12,088 bases of DNA from VFKE01 sp043758025 (GTDB lineage Bacteria; Verrucomicrobiota; Verrucomicrobiia; Verrucomicrobiales; Verrucomicrobiaceae): NCBI GenBank assembly GCA_043758025.1, contig JAYVOH010000173.1:1-12088 (forward strand), in the 5' to 3' direction. The translations under genes and the position numbers were made by a program. Of this stretch, positions 6,276 to 12,088 are shown in pieces (the first letter of the stretch is position 1; every line of letters begins with the position of its first letter). The notes below the pieces were generated by a model. The model was given only the letters and a program-made list of their open reading frames with translations. It searched no databases and was not told the origin of the DNA.

Positions 6276-7748
6276 TCACTCTGATCTCTTCTTCAACTGC
6301 GGGAAAAGCACCACATCGCGGATGCTCTCAGCTCCCGTGAGCATCATGATCAGGCGGTCGATGCCGATGCCGATGCCGCCTGCGGGAGGCATGCCGTATT
6401 CCAGCGCCAAAAGGAATTCCTCATCCGTCTTCTGTGTTTCCTCGCCGCCCTGGTGCTCCAGGCGCTCGCGCTGAACGATGGGGTCGTTCAATTCACTGTA
6501 ACCGGGTGAGATTTCCTGGCCATTGATCACGAGTTCATAGACATCAACCACGGAGTTGTCGGCTTTGTTCTGCTTGGCAAGTGGCACGAGTTCCTTCGGG
6601 CTATGGGTGACGAAGAGCGGATCGAAGCTCTTCTCCTCGACAAGCTTTTCAAACACATGCTGCGTCACTTCGTAGTCCACCATGTGCTCGGTGACCTCGA
6701 CGTGAAGTTGTTCGCGGCAGCGCGTTTTCTTGGCATCGGTATCAAGCGAAAACCAATCCGCGCCAGCCACACCGATGATGAGGTCTTTATATGCAGCGCG
6801 CTTCCACGGGCGCTGGAGGTTGATGGTGCGGGTGACGACGCCCTCGGAATCTTTGTGCTCGATCAGCAGTCCGCCGCAAAATTTCTCTGCGAGATGACAG
6901 ACCATGCTCTCCACGAGATCAGCCATTTGCTCAAAATCGCTGAAAGCCCAATACGCCTCCAGCATGGTGAACTCGGGATTGTGACGACGACTGAGTCCCT
7001 CATTGCGGAAATTGCGGTTCAGCTCGAAGATTTTCGTGAAGCCGCCCACCAGCAATCGCTTGAGGAAAAGCTCGGGCGCGATGCGGAGATACATGGTCTG
7101 GCTGAGCGCCTTAAAATAAGTCTCGAACGGCGAGGCGGCGGCACCTCCAGGAACGTCTTGCATCATGGGCGTCTCTACTTCGAGGAAGCCCATTTGATGG
7201 AAGAAGGCGCGGATTTCTGCGACCATGCGACTGCGCATGACGAAGGTGTCACGGCTTTGTTCATTGCTGATGAGGTCGAGATAACGCTGGCGATATTTGA
7301 TCTCGCGATCCTGCAAGCCGTGATACTTGTCCGGCAGCGGTCGAAGCGATTTGCCGAGCACGGTCATCGTGTTGGCGTGAACGCTGGGCTCACCCGTTTT
7401 CGTGACAAAGGTTTTGCCGTCCACACCGACCCAGTCGCCGATGTCGAGCAGATGCGTGAAGGTGTGAAAGACTTCATCGCCCACATCTTTCTTGCTGAGG
7501 TAACACTGAATGCGTCCGGTGATGTCGCTCAGGTCAAAGAAGACACTCTTGCCCATGTCGCGTCGCGCGGTGATGCGGCCCGCGATTTTCACTTCAAGGT
7601 CGGGCGTAAACGCGGTGCGCAACGCGCCGGGTTGATGGGTGGTGTCGTAGCGCGCGCCAAAAGGCTCGATGCCGCGCTCGCGCAGACCATCTAGTTTTTC
7701 GCGACGGAGGCGCAGAAGATCGGATTCGGATTGGACTTGTTCTTCCAT
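6276..7748 (-). CDS. lysS: Lysyl-tRNA synthetase, class II
   Basis: LysRS charges tRNA-Lys with lysine using ATP. With the chosen ATG at 7748 the protein has 490 residues, typical for the bacterial class II enzyme. The N-terminal anticodon-binding OB fold spans about 50-135. Class II motif 1 is FLEVETPMMQDVPGGAAASPF-like at 188-208, motif 2 is FRNEGLSRRHNPEFTMLEAY at 247-266, and motif 3 is GIGIGIDRLIMML at 458-470. KYHGLQDREIKYRQRYLDLI at 141-160 is the usual LysRS linker. An in-frame GTG at 7811 would add 21 residues with no resemblance to LysRS, so I prefer 7748; neither start has a clear Shine-Dalgarno. It is the first gene of a tight unit with the nucleotidyltransferase-like gene (three-base gap) and the 97-residue gene. 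The 82 bases between it and the Sel1 gene could hold a promoter, but none is convincing. Confidence 0.97.
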   Translation of the reverse strand: MEEQVQSESDLLRLRREKLDGLRERGIEPFGARYDTTHQPGALRTAFTPDLEVKIAGRITARRDMGKSVFFDLSDITGRIQCYLSKKDVGDEVFHTFTHLLDIGDWVGVDGKTFVTKTGEPSVHANTMTVLGKSLRPLPDKYHGLQDREIKYRQRYLDLISNEQSRDTFVMRSRMVAEIRAFFHQMGFLEVETPMMQDVPGGAAASPFETYFKALSQTMYLRIAPELFLKRLLVGGFTKIFELNRNFRNEGLSRRHNPEFTMLEAYWAFSDFEQMADLVESMVCHLAEKFCGGLLIEHKDSEGVVTRTINLQRPWKRAAYKDLIIGVAGADWFSLDTDAKKTRCREQLHVEVTEHMVDYEVTQHVFEKLVEEKSFDPLFVTHSPKELVPLAKQNKADNSVVDVYELVINGQEISPGYSELNDPIVQRERLEHQGGEETQKTDEEFLLALEYGMPPAGGIGIGIDRLIMMLTGAESIRDVVLFPQLKKRSE

Positions 7749-7830
7749 GGCAAAGTTTGGGTGCCCGCAAATGCGGAGCGCATTGGTAGGCGATGCCCGG
7801 CGCTTTGCCACTGCAAACTATTCCATGCGA

Positions 7831-8958
7831 TCAACTGATTGCCGCACCTTCACCTGAATCTTTAGCCGGCTTCGATTTGTTGCGCTTGGGAAGTTCCTGT
7901 TCTTGGAGAATGCGATCCTCGACCATGGGTTTGGTTCCTGCATCCGGCTCCTGTTTTTTTTCGGTGTAAGGACTCTGCTTTTTATATAAGAGCAGGCGAT
8001 CCATCAGTTCCTTCTCCAGCTTGACACGCTCCTCAGGCATGATCGCCTTTGATTTGTCTTCGGAAAAACGCACGATGGCCTTCTGTTCAGTCTGCACCGC
8101 CTCGCCAAATTTACCGGAACGCGCGAGCGTGGCCGCGAGGGTGTCGATAGCCTCGTAACGGTTGTCACTCAGTTTCTTCGCTGCAGAGCGCGCGAATTCC
8201 AATGCGGTGTCGGGATCATGAAAATTTTCGTCCGGGCAGGTGGCGAGAAACCACGCCAGATCGTTGTGCGCCCAAGGGTCGTCCGAGCGCGCGGCGAGAC
8301 GATACCAAGCTTCCGCGCGGTGATAATCCAGCGGCACGCCCGAGCCAGTGTAATAAAGGTAGGCCAGGCGCGTCATGGCCGCGACCAGCCCCTGCTGCGC
8401 GGCTTTTAAATACCAAGAGGCGGCCTCGTGCGTTTTTTTCTCGGTGCCGACAGCGTGTTCCAGCTTCCAGCCGTATGCTGCCTGAGCCGGGGCAAAATCT
8501 TGCTGTGCTGCGCGTGACACCCAGGAGAAGGCTTGCTTCTCGTCTTTCTCCACGCCCTTGCCCATGTCATAGCAATCGGCCAGATTTAACTGGGCCAGCG
8601 CGAATCCGAACTTGGCCGACTTTTCATACCACTCAAAGGCCTTCTTCGGATCTTTCGGCAAGCCCACGCCTTCCTCCGACATGCTGCCCAGCGCATTCAT
8701 GGCAGGGAGACTTTGCTGCGCCGCAGCTTTCTTCAGCCATTCCGCGGCTTGTTTTTCATCCTTGTCCAAACCCTCGCCACTCAGAAGCCGGATGCCGAGT
8801 TCAAACTGCGCTTCAGCGCTGCCCCGCTCGGCAAGTTGCGTCAAGGCGACAGGATCCACCTTGCCTCCGGCGACCTCATCTTGATCCTGCGCCCGGAGCG
8901 TGGACGCTAATATGAATACCGCGCCAAACAAACCTGACAGGATTTTAGTCTGCTTCAT
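7831..8958 (-). CDS. Secreted or periplasmic Sel1-repeat protein
   Basis: The 375-residue product has a signal peptide (MKQTKILSGLFGAVFILAST, probable cleavage after LRA at residue 23) and then about five Sel1-like repeats at roughly 47-226. Repeat hallmarks include AEAQFELGIRLLSGEG, AAEWLKKAA, AQLNLADCYDMGKGV, AASWYLKAA and TRLAYLYYTGSGV. A TPR-like segment follows at about 227-300, then a charged, lysine- and glutamate-rich tail. Sel1 repeats are alpha-helical scaffolds for protein-protein contacts; no enzyme domain is seen. An in-frame TTG at 8988 would add ten residues before the signal peptide, so the ATG at 8958 is preferred. The coding strand contains an A8 run (7954-7961) and an A7 run (8433-8439), possible slippage spots. 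It is divergent from the cytochrome gene, with which it may share regulation. Its partner is unknown. Confidence 0.88.
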   Translation of the reverse strand: MKQTKILSGLFGAVFILASTLRAQDQDEVAGGKVDPVALTQLAERGSAEAQFELGIRLLSGEGLDKDEKQAAEWLKKAAAQQSLPAMNALGSMSEEGVGLPKDPKKAFEWYEKSAKFGFALAQLNLADCYDMGKGVEKDEKQAFSWVSRAAQQDFAPAQAAYGWKLEHAVGTEKKTHEAASWYLKAAQQGLVAAMTRLAYLYYTGSGVPLDYHRAEAWYRLAARSDDPWAHNDLAWFLATCPDENFHDPDTALEFARSAAKKLSDNRYEAIDTLAATLARSGKFGEAVQTEQKAIVRFSEDKSKAIMPEERVKLEKELMDRLLLYKKQSPYTEKKQEPDAGTKPMVEDRILQEQELPKRNKSKPAKDSGEGAAIS

Positions 8959-9077
8959 GAAGACATACTGTAGCGGGAAACCGGCCAATTGGAATCACGA
9001 TTTTACACAAATGGAAGCATGGCATCATTTGCGTGATCGTCTCTGCGAGGTAAGCATAACGGCTCCGGATATCCCCC
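8959..9077. promoter_or_regulatory. Divergent intergenic region between the Sel1 gene and the octaheme cytochrome gene
   Basis: This 119-base region must carry the start signals for both outward-facing genes. An 8-base palindrome, CCAATTGG, lies near 8985-8992. On the minus strand TACAGT sits about eight bases before the Sel1 ATG and could be part of a -10 element. On the plus strand TTGCGT (9029-9034) lies ahead of TAAGCATAAC (9051-9060), a poor match to a sigma-70 promoter. No Shine-Dalgarno motif precedes either ATG. Confidence 0.35.
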
Positions 9078-11372
9078 ATGAAATTCCTTTCCCCTAAAAT
9101 TGCGGGTCTCGCATTGCTGTCCGGTGCGCTGTCGGTGATTCTATATTGGCGGCTGAATCCAACCCGAAACTACACGCCGGTTCCGGTGGCCGGCAATGCG
9201 ATTCCGGCGGGCACACTCGAACCTGAATCGTCCGTCTTACCCCAATACGCCGGGGCCGCAAGCTGTCGCGATTGCCATGCGAAAGAGTTCGCCTCCTGGG
9301 CGGGATCGAATCACGGCATGGCCGAGCGCGCGATGGATCCGGCATTGGATCATGCGGCTTTCGAACCAGCGCACAGCATTGTTCATGCAACGCAAAAATC
9401 CGAGGCGCGCCTACGTGAAGGGCGTTACGAAATGATCACCGCCGGGCTGTCCGGCGCGGTGGAAACTTTCACCGTGGATCGCGTCATCGGACACGATCCG
9501 TTCCGGCAGTTTCTCATCGGCGCGCCCGGCGGCAGATTTCAGACCTTGGAACTGAGCTGGGATCCGAAGAAGAAAGAATGGTTCGATGTCTATGGCAATG
9601 AAGATCGTAAGCCCGGCGAATGGGGCCATTGGACGGGGCGTGGCATGAACTGGAACTCGATGTGCGCAAGTTGTCACAACACGCGGTTGAGAAAAAATTA
9701 TGATGCGCAAAGCGACTCGTTCCAGACCCGGATGGCGGAACGCAGTGTGAGTTGCGAAGCCTGCCACGGCCCGATGAAATCGCATGGCGTGTGGCAGAAC
9801 CAGTATCGCGGGGCCAAGAACGACCCCACGATCAAGCGGCTCACCCGCGATCAAATGCTCGACACCTGCGGCGGCTGTCATGCGCGACGCGGGGAACTCA
9901 CGGGAGACTTCAAGCCGGGCGATTCATTTTTTGATCATTACTCGCTGACCATCGTTGATGGCACAGACACATTTCATCCCGACGGCCAGGTGCGCGAGGA
10001 AGACTATGAGTTCACTTCATTCCTCAGCAGCAAGATGCACGCGCAGGGCGTGCGCTGCATGGACTGCCATGAGCCACACAGCGCGAAGACAATCGCCACC
10101 GACGACGCGCTCTGCATGAGATGTCATGTGGGCAACGTCCCCGCCTTCCCCAAGGCTCCGGTCATCATTCCCGCCGCGCACACTTTTCACAAGGAAGGCA
10201 GCGCCGGGGCGCAATGCATCAGTTGCCACATGCCGGTCACGAATTTCATGCAGCGCCATCCGCGCCACGATCACGGCTTCACCATTCCCGATCCGCTGCT
10301 GACCAAACAGTTCGGCACGCCCAATGCCTGCAATCGTTGCCACGCAGACAAAGACGCGGACTGGGCCTTGAATTTTACAAAGCAATGGTATGGCGACAAA
10401 ATGGAACGCCCCACACGCCAGCGCGCCACGATCTTCGCCAAGGCCCGCCGCGGCGACGAAGATGCGCGTGATGGTTTGATCGCGTGGCTCAAGGGTGAAG
10501 ATTCGCCGTCATGGAAAGCATCCGCGTGTCTCTTGCTCGACCGTTGGGCCGGTGAACCCGCCGTCACGCAGGTCTTGCAGGAAAATTTGAAACACGACAG
10601 TCCGCTGGTGCGAGCCTCCGCAGGGCGCACACTCGGACTTCTCGCGGAGTCCGGTTCGTCACCTGTGCGGGATGCCTTGCGCCCTTTCCTGAAGGATCCT
10701 TCTCGCAATGTGCGGCTCTCGGCAGCATGGGCCTTGCGCGATGATGTGAGTCCCGACTCCACCGCCGGCAAGGAGCTTGCGCTCATGCTAAAAAACAACG
10801 CCGACCAGCCCGGAGGACGGATGCAACTCGGCCAGTATGAAGCCGCCAGAGGGCGCAACGACGAGGCCATCGCCCAGTTCCGCAAAGCCATCGAGTGGGA
10901 TCCCAATTCTCCGCCCTTCCATCGTGATCTGGCCGTGATGCTCAGTGCGTCGGGCCGCATCAAGGAAGCCATCGCCGAGCTGGAGGCCACCATTAAACTC
11001 GACCCCCGGCAAGCAGCTTACCATTACGAACTCGGACTCGCTTGGAGCGAGGCGGGCGATCTCGACAAAACCATCGCCTCATTGGATCAGGCGGTGAAAC
11101 TTGATCCCCTGCTCTCTCGCGGCTGGTATAATCTCGGCCTGGCCCGGAACGGCAAAGGCGACACCGCAGGCGCGCTCGACTCGCTCGCTCGCGGAGAAGC
11201 CGCCAATCCGCGCGATGCGGCCCTGCCTTATGCCCGCGCCACCATTCTTGCGAGACTCGGGCGCAGCGATGAGGCCATGCAGGCCGCGCAAAACGCCTTG
11301 CTGATCCAACCGGGCTTTGCTGACGCGCAACAACTGTTGATGATGTTGCAACGTCAAAAGGGCAAGCCTTGA
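9078..11372 (+). CDS. Octaheme c-type cytochrome with C-terminal HEAT and TPR repeats
   Basis: The 764-residue protein is probably exported: its N terminus, MKFLSPKIAGLALLSGALSV, is a signal peptide or membrane anchor, and haem is attached outside the cytoplasm. Eight CXXCH motifs lie at residues 63-67, 196-200, 226-230, 264-268, 327-331, 346-350, 380-384 and 418-422, so eight c-type haems are expected. The haem domain resembles the cytochrome c554 and paired-CXXCH multihaem families. No CXXCK motif is present, which argues against a nitrite reductase of the NrfA or octahaem type. HEAT-like repeats follow at about 450-555 (VRASAGRTLGLLAES, VRLSAAWALRDD) and TPRs at about 580-750 (AIAQFRKAIEWDPNSP, AIAELEATIKLDP, TIASLDQAVKLDP). 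Its role is likely electron transfer in the envelope, with the repeats docking partners; the substrate is not visible. An ECF sigma gene follows 57 bases downstream. Confidence 0.93.
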   Translation: MKFLSPKIAGLALLSGALSVILYWRLNPTRNYTPVPVAGNAIPAGTLEPESSVLPQYAGAASCRDCHAKEFASWAGSNHGMAERAMDPALDHAAFEPAHSIVHATQKSEARLREGRYEMITAGLSGAVETFTVDRVIGHDPFRQFLIGAPGGRFQTLELSWDPKKKEWFDVYGNEDRKPGEWGHWTGRGMNWNSMCASCHNTRLRKNYDAQSDSFQTRMAERSVSCEACHGPMKSHGVWQNQYRGAKNDPTIKRLTRDQMLDTCGGCHARRGELTGDFKPGDSFFDHYSLTIVDGTDTFHPDGQVREEDYEFTSFLSSKMHAQGVRCMDCHEPHSAKTIATDDALCMRCHVGNVPAFPKAPVIIPAAHTFHKEGSAGAQCISCHMPVTNFMQRHPRHDHGFTIPDPLLTKQFGTPNACNRCHADKDADWALNFTKQWYGDKMERPTRQRATIFAKARRGDEDARDGLIAWLKGEDSPSWKASACLLLDRWAGEPAVTQVLQENLKHDSPLVRASAGRTLGLLAESGSSPVRDALRPFLKDPSRNVRLSAAWALRDDVSPDSTAGKELALMLKNNADQPGGRMQLGQYEAARGRNDEAIAQFRKAIEWDPNSPPFHRDLAVMLSASGRIKEAIAELEATIKLDPRQAAYHYELGLAWSEAGDLDKTIASLDQAVKLDPLLSRGWYNLGLARNGKGDTAGALDSLARGEAANPRDAALPYARATILARLGRSDEAMQAAQNALLIQPGFADAQQLLMMLQRQKGKP

Positions 11373-11390
11373 TTGCCTCGCTGAATTTTC

Positions 11391-11419
11391 TTTGCCACAA
11401 GTCAGGCCGCGCATACCTT
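11391..11419 (+). promoter_or_regulatory. Weak candidate promoter for the sigma factor gene
   Basis: TTGCCA (11392-11397) and TACCTT (11414-11419) are separated by 16 bases. The -35 element matches the consensus at five of six bases, but the -10 matches only about three. Transcription from it would start a few bases before the ATG at 11430, leaving almost no leader. The gap after the cytochrome gene is only 57 bases, so read-through from that gene is an equally good explanation. Confidence 0.22.
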
Positions 11420-11429
11420 CTCCATCAGG

Positions 11430-12088
11430 ATGGATGACGTCAAAAAAAAAGAGGAGCGCATCAGCAGCTCCCCGCAGACCCGCAAGACCCTGATCGAGAA
11501 GCTCGACAACTGGGCCGACTGGTCGAGCTGGGATGACTTCTACCGCACTTACTCCGGCTTCGTCTGGCATGTGGCCCGCAAGTCCGGCCTCAGTGATGAA
11601 GAAGCCAGCGATGTGGTGCAGGAGACTTTCATCGGCGTGGCGAAAAATCTCCAGAAGAAGAAATTCGACACCAGTCAGGGCTCGTTCAAAAGCTTTCTGC
11701 TCAACCAGGCCCGCTGGCGCATCATTGACCAGTTCCGGCGGCGAAAAAAACAGCAGGATCGCGAAGCCAACAGTCACGACGACTTCGGGAACGAGGAGCG
11801 TCACACCGCGCCCATTGACCGCTGCGCCGACCCCAAGGGCAACGCCTTGGAAAAACTCTGGGACAAGGAATGGCAGGATCAGATCATGGAACTGGCCTTG
11901 CGCCGGGTGCGGTCGCTCGTCTCGCCGCAGCAGTTCCAGATTTTCTCCTGCTACGTCCTCAAAGGCTGGAGCCCGGATCGGATCAAGGAAGAATTGGGAG
12001 TGAATGCCGCCCTGGTCTATCTGGCCAAGCACCGCGTTGGCAGCATCCTGCGGCGCGAAGCGGCCAAACTCTCCGAGGAAGGGCTGAA
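11430..12088 (+). CDS. ECF-type RNA polymerase sigma factor, runs off the right edge
   Basis: The reading frame opens at ATG 11430 and stays open for 219 codons to the window end, so the C terminus is missing. The sigma region 2 core is seen in SSWDDFYRTYSGFVWHVAR (32-50), EEASDVVQETFIGVAKNL (57-74) and FKSFLLNQARWRIIDQFRRR (86-105). A charged linker follows. Region 4 with a helix-turn-helix lies at about 163-210 (SPQQFQIFSCYVLKGWSPD, then IKEELGVNAALVYLAKHRV). ECF factors redirect RNA polymerase to a small regulon, often under an anti-sigma factor or kinase. Related planctomycete and verrucomicrobial ECF genes often neighbour a Ser/Thr kinase gene, which would lie outside this window. An A9 run at 11442-11450 encodes K5-K7 and could slip. 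No Shine-Dalgarno motif is visible. The link to the upstream cytochrome gene is only by proximity. Confidence 0.9.
   Translation, partial: MDDVKKKEERISSSPQTRKTLIEKLDNWADWSSWDDFYRTYSGFVWHVARKSGLSDEEASDVVQETFIGVAKNLQKKKFDTSQGSFKSFLLNQARWRIIDQFRRRKKQQDREANSHDDFGNEERHTAPIDRCADPKGNALEKLWDKEWQDQIMELALRRVRSLVSPQQFQIFSCYVLKGWSPDRIKEELGVNAALVYLAKHRVGSILRREAAKLSEEGL

Noticed and set aside
6603..7694. A 363-codon plus-strand frame opposite lysS
   Set aside because: It is fully antisense to LysRS class II motifs 1 and 2 and looks like a composition-driven shadow.
7749..7811. A GTG start that would extend LysRS by 21 residues
   Set aside because: The extension does not resemble LysRS N termini, and the ATG at 7748 gives the normal length.
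9078..10400. An octahaem nitrite reductase or hydroxylamine oxidoreductase
   Set aside because: All eight motifs are CXXCH with no CXXCK, and no catalytic tyrosine crosslink context could be identified, so an enzymatic name would be unsupported.
11079..12032. A 317-codon minus-strand frame over the end of the cytochrome gene and the sigma factor
   Set aside because: Both sense-strand proteins have clear domain motifs here, and the antisense product has none.

Overview
The window looks like ordinary chromosome from a moderately GC-rich bacterium, most likely of the Verrucomicrobiota (or the wider Planctomycetota-Verrucomicrobiota group). This placement is an inference from three things: an octaheme cytochrome fused to HEAT and TPR repeats, a tryptophan-rich ECF sigma factor, and the lack of clear Shine-Dalgarno sequences before most genes. 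No IS element, CRISPR array, rRNA, tRNA or prophage gene was seen.

Layout from left to right. prfC (release factor 3, + strand, 219-1832) converges on a two-gene toxin-antitoxin operon on the minus strand: a Phd/YefM-type antitoxin (2537-2280) followed by a PIN-domain VapC/FitB-like toxin (2264-1851). A perfect inverted repeat at 2557-2577, just ahead of the antitoxin, is a likely operator. Next on the minus strand is rapA (5423-2637), a SNF2-family ATPase that recycles RNA polymerase. Upstream of rapA, also on the minus strand, is a very tight three-gene unit: lysS (7748-6276), a nucleotidyltransferase-fold protein resembling AbiEii/DUF6036 toxins (6272-5823), and an unrecognised 97-residue protein (5826-5533) that starts inside the stop codon of its predecessor. 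A secreted or periplasmic Sel1-repeat protein (8958-7831) lies upstream of lysS.

The strand switches at about 9 kb. A 119-bp divergent region separates the Sel1 gene from a 764-residue protein with eight CXXCH haem-binding motifs followed by HEAT and TPR repeats (9078-11372). After 57 bp comes an ECF-type sigma factor (11430 to beyond the right edge).

The theme is gene-expression housekeeping (RF3, RapA, LysRS, a sigma factor) with two small toxin-antitoxin-like modules on either side of rapA, plus an envelope electron-transfer/repeat-protein pair. The most interesting unexplained piece is the lysS-linked nucleotidyltransferase with its 97-residue partner. Related nucleotidyltransferase toxins can modify tRNA, and this one sits directly behind a tRNA synthetase gene.
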